This document shows, in pieces, positions 12,543-23,874 of a stretch of 64,000 bases of DNA (within the stretch, counting starts at the first letter, position 1; every line of letters starts with the position of its first letter). The DNA comes from Melampsora larici-populina 98AG31. Taxonomy: Eukaryota > Basidiomycota > Pucciniomycetes > Pucciniales > Melampsoraceae. The notes beneath the pieces were generated by a model. It did no database searches, had not been told where the DNA came from, and was given only the letters and a program-made list of their open reading frames with translations. The stretch is taken from the NCBI RefSeq assembly GCF_000204055.1, contig NW_006768799.1, positions 27,299 through 91,298 of the forward strand. Direction: 5' to 3'. The position numbers and the translations under genes were made by a program.

Positions 12543-15062
12543 CTTGCTAAAAGTAAAGAATAAAAGAGAATGAAAGATGAAAGATGAGAATCCAAGTAAG
12601 AATTTTTGATGGAGTTGATTGGTTGTATTGAGAGAGTTGAGAGTGAGTTTTGAGAAATTTGATGATGATCGAAAATGAGATTTTTGAGCCAGTGTAGACT
12701 ACTTGAACTATTGAGCTCCTGCTTGATGTGAAAGTTGTCCAAAAAAATGCCCCAGTGGAGTCACTAGATGTAGAACTCCTACGCTGTGGAGCGTAGGCAG
12801 AGCCTTGAGGGGAAGAAACAACCCAAGTCAGATAGACCGCCAAGAGCCGTAACCAAAACGCCGCTAAGCTGCCCTCAAAAATACACTGAGACACTTCTCG
12901 CCAATCTTTCTACCACCAAAAGGAACTTTCCAACCTTGATTATCCAATCTACAAGCTTTAGTTCAGCTTTAAGAATCCCCGGAAAGGTCCTACGGTTCAA
13001 AAACAGATGTAAACAAGCTGTTTTTTACTACGTTCCCCAATGCAGTTCTCCAAAAGAGCCTTCCCGCAGCAAGTAAAAAAAATAATAAAAGCTTGAAAAT
13101 CCTCCAAAACCTTGTTCTCCAAGTTCTACAGACTCCAACGCTACCCTACACACCCTAACAGCCTTAAAGCCCAAGGAATTACACTTGTAAAGGTGTAATT
13201 CACCTTAATACCCTAGGTCAAAACCCTAGGATAGCTAAGTGAGATCTTAAAAAATAAAAAAAAATAAAAAATATAATCCCAATTTGAAATTCCTAATATA
13301 AGGGTCCAACAAAAAATCACCGATAACACTCTTCAATAACCCTTATAGTCGAATAAAGGTAAGACTAGTATTCAAACTCCTCCTTCTTTCTTTTTTGTTT
13401 TCTTACTCGATCTTCCACTATCAAGTCAATAGAACTCTAGTGTTCTACTTACTTACTACCTTTCTACTTCTTACTCTAGGAAGTAATGGAAAGAATTAAA
13501 AACAAGGATAAAGAAAAAAAGGCACTTCGATTCGATCTCTGGATAACGATAAAACAAAGAACTTCACACACAACTTTTCTCACTTTTTCTACGGTACGAT
13601 AACTTCCTCCTTCACACAAGACAAACGAGAACCCACTTTTATACCCAACGCCTCGCAGTCGATTCCAACCCTAAAAGAACCTACTGGTGAGTGTTTCTTG
13701 TCTCTATCACTCCTTTCTTCCAACCGATTCCTGATTTCTAACTGAATTGATTGCTTATTCTGTTTTTTTCTTTCTCTACTTCGTTTCTTGTTTCGTTTAT
13801 CTTCTGCTGATTGATTTAGATCGTTCCGATGCGAAACACCTTGGACCAACTGGAACTTCCAGTCCCTTTCCGTTCTCGCCACTGCCTCGCCACTACCGTC
13901 TACTTCACTCCTCCACACCCTATTTAACTCAGTCATCCCACCTCCATCGAGATCGATCGATTGGTCTCGCCCAATCTGGTAGGTTTCTTTTTTTTTCGTT
14001 TCTTCTGTGTAACCTTCTGCCACGCTGACTACCCCTTCTTCTTCTGTCTAATCTAGTTCTTTCAGCTGTAAGACCCCAATCGATCGTTTCCGTTGTAGCA
14101 CATTCAGCCAGCCCCTTGTGTTCTTTTACTCTAGTCTAGCTTGCTTTTAGTCTAAGGCCTATTTGTAGCCAGGGCTTTGCCCCTTCTGGACTGGCTTGGA
14201 TTAATGAAATGAAAAAAAACCAAAAAAATGCGACTTTGCCACCTTTTAGCTGAGTTTGAGAGTGCCCCCTTAGAGAATAATAAAAAAAAGTTCTATATAA
14301 AGGTCTTCAAAAAGACTCGAGTAAATTTTTATTTCCACAGCAATGGTTGAATAAATTGTACCTCATTGAAAACATTCTCTAATGTGAAATGATTCTAGAT
14401 GATTTTTGTCCTGATCTGATATTTTTAATTTTTGCCTGTCTATGGTATCTATTATGAAAAGGATCGAGTCATTAATTGTTTAAACATGAGAGTCATGCTC
14501 TAGTAAATCTTGGTAAGATACACTTACATCTTATAACTGTTGTTGAAGATATTGATGGTTAGTCATCGTGATCGATTCAGTTTTGTCTTTCTTTTGAATT
14601 TGCCCAAATCTTTAGTTAATCAAATGTTCAATCCAAGTCCGGTGAATTGAGGATAAAGGATCAAAATAAGACAATCGATTGATTGTTGGTTCACATGATG
14701 GTTGGTGATGTCAATGAAGCAATCAAGTTGAAAAAAACACCTAGTCAAGATCCAAAAAGTCAAAGGTGCAAGAGTCAGTTCTTGAACTAAAAGCTTCAAA
14801 TTCTAACAATATGAGAAAATATATACCTTTGGAAATCAATGGACTGGTATCAATAAGCTTCAGAAGGCCAAAGTCGAGTCCATATTGGATGAAAATGATG
14901 AGAGAAGATGGAGACGACTGGAGATATTGTACACTTGAAATTGAATGCAAGAGGTGTGAGTTAAGTGTGCCCTACCTTATGGTATCATTAGGGTTTACGC
15001 CACTTTTGAGCAGGGATAAGGGGGTTTAATCAGGTTTTGGGTGAACCAAGTTTGCTCTTAAC
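12543..15062. other. Non-coding region; possible LTR or spliced non-coding leader
   Basis: No protein is recognised. At 12778-12797 is a perfect hairpin (CCTACGCT/AGCGTAGG, 4-base loop). Around 13165-13200 there is an inverted repeat GAATTACAC/GTGTAATTC, followed by CCTAGG duplications. On the plus strand a TATA-like CTAATATAAGGG (about 13293) precedes pyrimidine-rich sequence. GT-AG pairs fit exons near 13560-13684, 13821-13978 and from about 14057. That layout fits an LTR U3-R-U5 or a spliced untranslated leader, but I could not find TG...CA ends with a target duplication. Confidence 0.3.
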
Positions 15063-15375
15063 TTGTATGATATCTCAACTGATGAATATCAAAGACGAGG
15101 AATGTCAGGTGCTTGTTATAGCTGTGGAAAGATTGATCATTTTATTGGAGAATGTCCAGATAGAAGAAAAAAGAATGGAAGAGGCAATTGGAGAGGAAGG
15201 GGAAGAGGAATGGGTAGATTCAGACATAAATTTGCCGAGGTTGATGGAGTGACTGAGGAGGAAAGTTCGAAGGAAGAAGTGAAGATTTGAAAGATGGAGG
15301 TGCTTGGGTGTGTTAGTTGTTCCCCCCCCGAGCTGTGATGACTTGACATTAGAATGTAGTGATATCAATGCTTTA
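15063..15375 (+). pseudogene. Element A gag C-terminus (CCHC zinc knuckle) and start of protease frame
   Basis: The frame reads YDISTDEYQRRG and then the nucleocapsid knuckle CYSCGKIDHFIGEC, followed by an Arg/Gly-rich basic tail to a stop at 15290. The overlapping protease frame (DLTLECSDINAL) runs into the Harbinger insertion at 15376. Element B has the equivalents CYSCGKTGHFIGDC and NLGLEGNIIDSL, so the identity is firm. The matrix and capsid parts are missing upstream. Confidence 0.85.
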
Positions 15376-15429
15376 GGGCCCGTTCGGCTGGAAACCAAAA
15401 ACGGTTTTTGGCCAAAAACCCCACCAAAG

Positions 15430-15463
15430 CCAAAAACTCTGTTTGGCCAAACAGAGTTTTTGG
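15430..15463. repeat. Perfect 34-bp palindrome near the left end of Harbinger-1
   Basis: The arms CCAAAAACTCTGTTTGG and its complement abut with no loop. At the opposite end, 20179-20207 forms a hairpin (GCCCATCAAAAA/TTTTTGATGGGC), and GTTACCGAACAGT at 20076-20088 is inverted at 20149-20161. Such subterminal inverted repeats may be transposase or Myb binding sites (inference). Confidence 0.85.
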
Positions 15464-15627
15464 ATTTGGTCAAAAACTCCGGCGTTCGGCAACTTTCATC
15501 GACCCAAATACAAAAACAGCATTTCATCAAAAACTGTTGAAATCGAAAAACAGCCTTGAGGCTGTTTTTCAACCCAAAAACTCTTTTTGGACCCTCACCT
15601 CCATCTTCGCCCTTCACCTCCAATCGA

Positions 15628-15671
15628 CTCTCTCTCTCTCTCTCTCTCTCTACACATCTCTCTCTCTCTTT
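15628..15671. repeat. (TC)n microsatellite
   Basis: Two CT-dinucleotide runs separated by TACACA, in the 5' region of the Harbinger-1 Myb-like gene. Confidence 0.9.
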
Positions 15672-15992
15672 CCATGACCTTTTATTTCCTTCACACACCC
15701 CTTTCCGTCATCGTTCTTTTTCTATTGTTCACCCTTTCAATCACTGATCAGCTTCCTTTATCTCCTATACGCCATATTTTTATTGTGATCGTGCCGTCTT
15801 CCACCATTGCCTTCCTGAACAAACATCATCTTCAGTTCTTCTATCCTTGCTTTTGCGCTATTCAACCATCATCTTCAGTTCTATCACTGCCATCTATCAC
15901 TCTTGTCTTCTACCTCTATCATCCTCGTCTTATCAGTTTCAATCAATCACCGTCGTATTATTTTGTCACCTTCGTGTTATCAGTAGACCGAT

Positions 15993-17444
15993 ATGTCTAC
16001 CACCGACAAACCCAAAGCCAAAGCCAAACGACCGCGAGCTCCCAGAGCCCCTCGACCTCTAGTCCATTCACCGACCACTCTAGAGCCGAGTACTTCAATC
16101 TCATTGGCTGCTCCAACTCATTGGCTGCTCCAACTGCTTCGAACCCAACCAAGGCCCAATGGGATGATGACGACAACGCCATTTTGATCGAGGCCCTGAC
16201 TACGCAGCGATTGGACCTCAAAACGCTACTACGGCGCATGGATTCAAAGCTGCGACTTGGACTGAAGTCGAAAAGAAACTCAAAGGAACAGAAACTCAAA
16301 GGAACTGAAAGGAAGAAGATTCCTGGTAGTGATTTAGTTACTGTTAGTGGAGCCAAGACGGTGAAAGCTTGTAAGACTCACTGGTATGCTGTAAGTATTT
16401 CTTTTTCTATCTTTTTCTATCTTTTTCTATCTTTCTTTATCGTCTTTTATTGTCTTTTTATTGATGTTGTTCCTCTTACAGTTATCAAAACTTTACACCG
16501 ATTACAAACACCTCAATGACCTCAGTGGTCTCAGTGGTGCAGGATGGAAGGATGGCTGCATTGACCTATCTGATGAAGTCTGGGCGCCAATTCTCGCTGA
16601 TAAAGTAAGTTTTCTTTTTTTTTACTTTTGCTTTTCATAGTGACTGACTTCTTTGTCTCTTGAAGAAGAGTGCAAAGGCCAAAGACTACGCTCGGTTGAA
16701 AGGACGCCCATTTCCCCTCTTCGATGCCATTGGGACTTTAGTCAAAGGCCACAAAGCTACAGGCAAATACGTTACAGGTGTGATCGTTGGTAAACCCGCT
16801 CTAGCTTTGACTTCGATTGTCGATGAACCCGATCTAGCTTTGACCTCACTTGTCGATAATGTAGCTTCAACTTCCACTAGCCCGATCATCGGCAGAACCA
16901 AGGTCCCATCCCCTTTTGCTGACCAAGCCAATGATCCTTTCGATCATGGCTTCTCTTCTTCACCACCTGGACATCATCCCTCCCCCAAATCACCTCCTTC
17001 TGACGCATCTGATTCACCTGAGGCCAACTTTAAACCCAAGGACGACACGGATTCTGATGAACCTTCAGCAGCGAAGCGCCACCGCAAGTCTAAGGTAGCT
17101 TTAGCTGCTCGAGCTCCGACTAAATCAAAGAAACGATCGGGTATACAAATTCTTGATGGGATGTCAACTGATATGAAGGAGTTTGGCAGCAACATTCAAA
17201 CTTCCTTTGCTTCCACTTCAGCATCCATCGACAATGCAGCTAACACGATTCAAGCTGACAAGCCTTCAACTCACGCTTCAGCTGTCTTTAATTTATAAAT
17301 CATCCCTCAAAAATACTCAACGCTATATCGCCTTGGATTTATTCATTGAAAAGCCTCTCATTGCTGAAACTTATCTCAATACACCAGCTCGTGAGCGTGA
17401 TGGTTGGCTCCAATACATCATCAACAAAAAAAGTAAGACCTAGG
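15993..17444 (+). pseudogene. Harbinger-1 Myb/SANT-like DNA-binding protein, frame-broken
   Basis: The start is MSTTDKPKAKAKRPRAPR, followed by a trihelix/SANT-like segment (AQWDDDDNAILIEALTTQR ... GFKAATWTEVEKKLKGTE ... KTVKACKTHWYA). After an intron (about 16391-16480) comes LSKLYTDYKHLNDLSGLSG...W, an intron at 16603-16665, then GRPFPLFDAIGTLVKG, a Ser/Pro-rich linker and a basic stretch. In PIF/Harbinger elements this partner binds the ends and helps the nuclease enter the nucleus and excise. Three lesions break the first exon: a 17-bp tandem duplication at about 16101-16134, a 1-bp shift near 16211, and a 16-bp tandem duplication at about 16274-16305. Another shift near 17290 displaces the C-terminus (IAETYLNTPARERDGWLQ). 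Confidence 0.8.
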
Positions 17445-18125
17445 CTGGGAATATCATTGAGAGAAGAATGGAGCATCAAATCATCTCGCACTGCACATCT
17501 GAGCCATAAAGCATACACTACATATGTGCAAACATCTGAGTAAATCCTTAGCTATCAGCTACATACAGGTCCGCTCAGTTATCTGCTCATCTAGATAAGG
17601 AAATCATGTGTAATACATGCTGTAACTTTGTTCAGATTGAGACACACATTTCAAAATATTGACTACATATATCACAATGGCTACTCAGGCAATATTCATG
17701 GAACTGTGTAACAGTAGCAGAATGGGAATCTGATCACTAGGACCCATATTCCCATCTGGGAACCTCTTTAATGCTGGCAGTGATGGTTGGCTCCAATACA
17801 TCATCAACAAAAAAAGTAAGTAGTTTCATTTTGTATTATGCATCCAATACACACTGACTGATCATGATTATTCTTTTCATCATCTATCATCTATGTGTAG
17901 ATTAATATCAAAATATCAAAGTTTTTTTAACAACCACAATTGAAATTATGGTAGCTGTGTGAACTAAACCTTCAAATGAAATTATAGTAGCTGTGTGATC
18001 TTTAGTATTAAAACTTTTAAATAAAAAAATAGTGACTGTTGATCTTTAGTATTTAAACCTTTAAATAAAAAAAAGTGACTGTGTGATCTTTAGTATTAAA
18101 ACCTTTAAACCTTTTAAATAAAATT
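17397..18125. repeat. 41-bp direct repeats and an AT-rich tandem array between the Harbinger-1 genes
   Basis: A 41-bp sequence beginning GTGATGGTTGGCTCC occurs identically at 17397-17437 and 17780-17820, bracketing 342 bp of non-coding DNA. The first copy encodes the C-terminus of the Myb-like protein. From about 17936 to 18125, three to four degenerate 45-60-bp units share TGACTGTGTGATCTTTAGTA and a poly-A tract. Confidence 0.75.
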
Positions 18126-18366
18126 TTGTTAACTACAGTTGTATAAATACACGCTGATACAAATGTTGTACTGACTGCTTGGATTTATAAAACAAATAGT
18201 TACAAAATATTTGATTAATGAATGCAAAATGAAAATACTTATAAGTGAGACTTGTAATACATGTAAGATAAAAATAGTTTTGGTACTTGTGATAAATGAT
18301 ACATGTATGAATTAAAAATACTTTAATGAGAGTTGCCAAATAAGAATCACAATAGCTACATATGCT

Positions 18367-19908
18367 TTAAAGATCAGGAAACGTAAGAGGTTGCCGATGT
18401 TTTTGGTTATTTTTATTTACCTTTTCTCTTCTTGCAATCTCTTTCTGATAATCTACCCACATGTCTTCTGCAATTTGATCTCTGAGTTGTTTAGCGTAGT
18501 TATTACCATCAACATTACTACCAAATTCTTGAAGATAACCAGATTGTTCTTGAGTAGGCGCTTGCGTATTATCTTGAGGGTCGGGAATGAATCCTTCTCC
18601 GAATTGAGGGAATTCTTCAGCTGAACCTTTCGGATCTTTAACACGAATGAAGTTGTGAATAAAGCACATCACTGTGACCATTGAAATTTGAATCTCGATG
18701 GTGTATTCACACCCATGCGCCATGATCTTAAAGCGCTTCTTGCAAACTCCAAAGATACGCTCAATGACGTTACGTGCACTAGCGTGTCGAAGATTGAATA
18801 GTTCTTCTTTATTCATTGGTCTAAGATGAAAAGATAGGAGTGGTGAGAAGAAGAAGGACAAACACAAGTATGAGATTGATGACTAAAAAGTTGAACAAAG
18901 AAACAAACTCACTTGAAACCTTTCTTTTCCCACTCTCGTAAATGATAACGGACTTTTCTATATGGAACAATACAATCTTTGGTGAGAGAAAAGCCAGCGT
19001 CACCAAGATAATACTTTCCAGCCGGAATCGTAAGATCGCGACTTCGAGCCAAAGTCCAAAGAGCACCGTCTGCCATATTTCCTTCAGCTCCAACTAATAG
19101 ATAAATAAACTCCATATTGAAATTACACACAGCAAGCACATTGTGAGATGTATAGCCTTTACGATTAGAGAAAGGAATATATTCAGAAGCTGGTGGAGTG
19201 ACCGGAATGTGTGTACCGTCGATTGCACCAATGCAGTCTTTAAAATACGGCATGAACTTCATATTGTCAGAAAAGGTATCAGGGAGAGGAGTGTTGGCAT
19301 TCGGAAGAGTGATGTATTTGGCAAGTAATTCTCCTTGATTGGAGATTCCTTTAACAAGGTGATTGATTGTCCTAGCCCAAAGAAGACATGTCAGAATAGT
19401 GATGAGAAAATTCGAAAAAATAAAAAAATCAATGATAAATGAATTACTTAGAAATAGTATCAGCCGATCTTTGAAAACGGTTCTGGAGTTTACGATTAGA
19501 CAGGCCGGTAATGACTGTATAGATAAGTATTGCCAACTTCTCAGTTCCGGTGATCCAACAAGAGTCATATAAAATTCCAGTTTCTTCAAGTACTGAACGT
19601 AGTTCAAAAAAAACGTGTTTGTTCATTCCAAGATTATCATAGAAAACCAAGTTGTTTGGACTAGCAATGAGCTCATCAATCCAAGCCTGACCGCTGAGGA
19701 TGGACGTAAGACGCGGAGTTTTGGTGAGATGAGGCAGGATTTGAGCTGCACAGGCCTGTACACCAGTGCTAAAGTAACAAAACACTTGAAATTGTTGATG
19801 TTGAACAGCAAGAAGCTGTTTGAGAAACTGTAGTTTGAGCAGTTTTTGATGTTTGGCACGTTTCTCAGGTGTGAGAGATTCAAGGGACGAGCGTGGACGG
19901 TGCTCCAT
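18367..19908 (-). CDS. Harbinger-1 DDE nuclease (PIF/Harbinger transposase), open across three exons
   Basis: Exons 19908-19448, 19371-18913 and 18820-18367 join with GT-AG introns in matching phase to 458 codons including the stop. An N-terminal helical part (MEHRPRSSLESLTPEKRAK...) contains SNRKLQNRFQRSADTISK, as in Harbinger nucleases. The catalytic triad is visible as D in GAIDGTHIPV, D in YLGDAGFSL and E in ARNVIERIFG, followed by CFIHNFIR. The protein cuts at the terminal repeats and reintegrates at TWA sites. No stop or frameshift was seen, in contrast to its broken partner gene. A basic region near the C-terminus could help nuclear import. Confidence 0.92.
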
Positions 19909-20265
19909 GATGTTTTAAATCACGGGAATTGTGGTCTGATGATACAGAAGGGACAATGATTATGGTCAACGAACAATGATTTTGGTCGTTGATGACCGTG
20001 ATGAAAGGATGGATGAGATTTGAAACGGATTGATTGATTTTCAAGTTTCGATCGAAAGACTCATTTCATTTCATGGTTACCGAACAGTCAAATGGATGAT
20101 GAACGGTCAATGATGATCATTTTGATCTTTCGTTGACCTTTTTGGACAACTGTTCGGTAACGTAAAACAACAATCTCTATCCGCCCATCAAAAACTCTTT
20201 TTGATGGGCAGATTGAAATTTCGTTTTTGTGTAACGATTTTTGGGAAAATCAGCCGAACGGGCCC

Positions 20266-23200
20266 TTAGATATGAAAGATACAAGAATAACCAATGATAT
20301 TACCCTTTTTGATGTTAAGAATGCCACAACACTAAGAGCAAGAGCGCTGATTGATAGCGGAGCTACTCACAAAGCCATAAGTGAATCATTTGTACGAAAA
20401 AATCAATTGAATGTCGAGCCTTTACCACAAAAGTGTAGTGTAACAGGCTTCAATGGACATGAAACTGCAATCACGCATTCAGGAGATTTTGCAGTGAACT
20501 CAAGAACCAAACCAGCAACAACTTTCATTGTAACCGAGTTGAGAGATTGATACGATGTCATATTGGGAATGTCGTGGATCAAATCAAACCACAACTCCAT
20601 CGACTGGACCAACAGCCAATTAAAGATTGAAGAACCGCTCATTGCAGTTGTTGAAACAACTTTGTCGGATCCAAAAACAACCTCGCAAGCCCAAGGAATG
20701 GAGCCCAAGAGGCAAGCTAGGATTTTTGACAAGGGGGTGGAGTTAGATAACTCATTAACACCCCCGCAATGTGAGTGTGTTATAACTAAAGAGTCAATTC
20801 ATGCAGAATCAGCTGGCAAGCCGACCTTCCTAGAACTCTTAACAGATAACGACGGCAATGACAACAATAAGAAAACTGAAGAAAATAAGAGACAAGAAGT
20901 CCAAACTGCAACTGTTAACAACACAGTTCTGTCCACGCTGAAAGAACCCTCGGAGATGCACCCTGACGTGGAGCCTACGAGGCATGCTAAGCAAAGCAAC
21001 AAGGGGGTAGAGATCTTAAAAGACTCGTATATACCCCCGCAGAGTACGTGTAGCGTTTCTTCGTCATTAAAGTTTAAAGAACTGGCAAGCAACCTTTTAT
21101 TCCAAAACAGATGACAATCAAATGCCTACAGTCGAGGCTACCACGGATCAACACAGCTCTGAATCAATTACGAAGATCTATGCAACCTACGATGGCTATG
21201 ATTGATGCTGCCAAAGCTTCATGGAACGTATCGTCGAAGTTAGCTGCTGAACAAGCTAAGGATGTGCCAATTAAATCAGCTGCAGAACTAGTACCAGAGT
21301 GTTATCACAAATACCTACACATGTTCGAAAAGGCCAACTCAAACACCTTGCCACCTCACCAACCATACGACTTTAGGGTAGATTTAATACCTGGAGCTAC
21401 TCCTCAAGCGGGAAGAGTGATTCCATCATCGCCTAGGGAAAGTGAAGTCTTACATGAAATGCTGGAGAAATGACTGCAAAACGGGACCATCCAAAGAACA
21501 ACGTCTCAATGGGCAGCTCCTGTATTATTCACAGGAAAGAAAGATGGCAATTTAAGGCCGTGCTTTGATTATCAAAAATTGAATGCTGTCACAGTCAAAA
21601 ATAAGTATCCTCTTCCGCTTACAATGGAGTTGATAGACAGCCTCCTGAATGCAGACAGATTCACATCCTTAGACATGCGTAATGGATACAACAATTTGCG
21701 TCTACGGGAGGGAGACAAAGCAAAACTTGCGTTCATATGCAAAGAAGGACAGTTCAAACCTCTGACAATGCCTTTTGGACCAACAGGAGCTCCCGGTTTC
21801 TTTCAGTATTTCATTCAAGATGTTCTCAAATCACACATTGGTAGAGATGTGGCTGCATACCAATATGATATTTTAATCTATACAGGACCAGGTGTAGACC
21901 ATGAAGCGGTTGTCAAAGAAGTTTTAAAAATATTAAAAAATCAAAATGTCTGGTTGAAGCCTGAGAAATGTAAGTTCTCTATGAAGGAAATATCATATGT
22001 AGGTCTCATAATCTCCAAGAATCAGATAAGGATGGACGAGAGCAAGGTGAAAGCGGTGAAAGACTGGCCAACACCTCAAAATGTAACAGATGTCCAAACA
22101 TTCCTAGGCTTCTCAAACTTTTATCAACGATTTATAGATCAATTTTTGAGAATAGCTCAACCTCTACACAAATTGTCACAGAAAGGAATTGAATTTGCAT
22201 GGACTGATGAGCGTAATAGAGCTTTTGAAACATTGAAGTCTGCTTTCACGACAGCACCGGTATTAAAAATTGCAGATCCATTTCGACCTTTTATACTTGA
22301 ATGTGACTGTTCCGACTATGCTCTCGGTGCGGTGCTGTCACAAGTATCAGAGGACGATAATCAACTTCACCCTGTTGCATATTTATCGTGATCTTTAATT
22401 CAAGCTGAAAGGAATTATGAAATATTCAATGAAGAGCTTCTGGCAGTGGTAGCTTCCTTCAAGGAATGGAGGCAATACCTTGAAGGAAACCCAAACCGCC
22501 TCAACGTTATTGTGTACACCGACCACAAAAATCTAGAGTCACTCATGACGACAAAGGAACTTACTCGGAGGCAGGCAAGATGGGCGGAAATCTTAGGCAG
22601 TTTCGATTTCGAAATACGCTTCAGGCCAGGAAGACAGTCGACTAAACCTGATGCATTATCAAGACAACCTGACTTGATGCCGCCAAAAGGAGAAAAGCTG
22701 ACGTTTGGTAAATTGCTTAAACCTGAAAATCTACCGAGTGATGCATTCATTGATTCTTTGGAAGTTATGGAGCTATGGTTTGAAGACGAAACAGAGTTTA
22801 TGGAGGGAGAAGTTGCAGTTGAAGAGGAGGACGAAGAAACTCAGAACATCATGACAGACATTGACATTTTAAATCTTGTGAAAGAAAAATCAAGACAAGA
22901 CAAGAACATTCAAGAACTAATGAATTTATGCATTGAAATGCCGACATCAAAGCTGATCAAAGAATACCGAGTCAAAAATCAAATTCTATACCTCAAGAAC
23001 AAAGTAGTTGTACCTCAAGATATTGAATTGAAACTACAAATTTTACGCTCAAGACACGATAGTAAGCTGGCTGGTCACCCTGGAAGGATGTGCACATTGG
23101 CTTTAATCATAAGGTCATTCCATTGGCCCTCGATGAAAGCCTTCGTCAACAAATATGTAGACGGATGCCAATCATGCCAGAGGGTGAAAGCAAGAACCAA

Positions 23201-23874
23201 AAAACCATTTGGAAGCTTAGAATCTCTTCCGATCCCAGAAGGCCCGTGGCGACACATCTGCTATGACCTAATCACGGATTTACCAACCTCGAATGGCTTT
23301 GACAGCATCTTAACTGTCGTGGATTGTTTGACAAAAATGGTGCATTTCATTGCATGCAACAAAGATATGACTTCAAATGAATTGGCTGAGCTGATGGTAA
23401 GAGAGGTTTGGAGGTTACATGGTACGCCTTGCACAATGACCTCAGATAGAGGTAACATATTCATCTCAAGAATCACAAAGGACTTCAACAAAAGGTTGGG
23501 AATCAAAACTCAGGCGTCGACAGCTTATCATCCGCAAACTGACGGGCAGACTGAGATCACCAATAAAGCGGTCGAACAATACATACGGCATTTCACATTG
23601 TATAAACAGGATGATTGGTATGAACTGCTGCCTTTGGCAGAGTTTTCGTATAACAATAATCAACATGTGGCAATTGGAGTCTCTCCATTCAAAGCCAATT
23701 ACGGATATGATGTAAATTTTACTGACATCCCTGCGAGTGAACAGTGTCTGCCATTAGTCGAACAGCGAATAGAGCAAATCAAAAGAGTGCAACAAGAGTT
23801 GAAAGATACGATGGCGTTGACTCAAGAATCTATGAAATCTCAACATGACGCTAAGGTTCGAACGACGCCCAAAT
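20266..23874 (+). pseudogene. Element A protease, reverse transcriptase, RNase H and integrase (decayed)
   Basis: The aspartic protease shows ALIDSGATHKAIS. RT includes FTSLDMRNGYNNLRL and MPFGPTGAPGFFQ, but the catalytic box is YQYDILIY instead of YQDD. RNase H and connection follow (FILECDCSDYALG, VYTDHKNLESLM, RFRPGRQSTKPDALSRQ). The integrase has the HHCC finger (HPGRM...CQSCQRVKAR) and core residues in DLITDLPTSNG, MTSDRGNIFISR and a following E. In-frame stops lie at 20548, 21471 and 22389, two of them explicable as single changes from Gly or Arg codons. The frame is cut at 23875 by the hAT and resumes at 27615. Confidence 0.93.

Larger units (their letters stand above)
15376..20265. 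mobile_element. Harbinger-1: PIF/Harbinger transposon inside element A
   Basis: The element is bounded by terminal inverted repeats GGGCCCGTTCGGCTG (15376) and CAGCCGAACGGGCCC (ending 20265). It is flanked by TTA at 15373-15375 and 20266-20268, the 3-bp duplication typical of the superfamily. Removing the element and one TTA restores a protease frame (SDINALDMKDTRITN) colinear with element B. It carries two convergent genes, a Myb/SANT-like protein on plus and a DDE nuclease on minus, which is the standard two-component layout. Length 4890 bp. Confidence 0.95.

Noticed and set aside
13589..14023. A 144-codon minus-strand frame
   Set aside because: Composition follows from pyrimidine-rich plus-strand sequence; better explained as the antisense of a leader or LTR.
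15105..15698. A 197-codon minus-strand frame spanning the Harbinger-1 left end
   Set aside because: It crosses a proven insertion junction and the (TC)n tract; it is a shadow frame.
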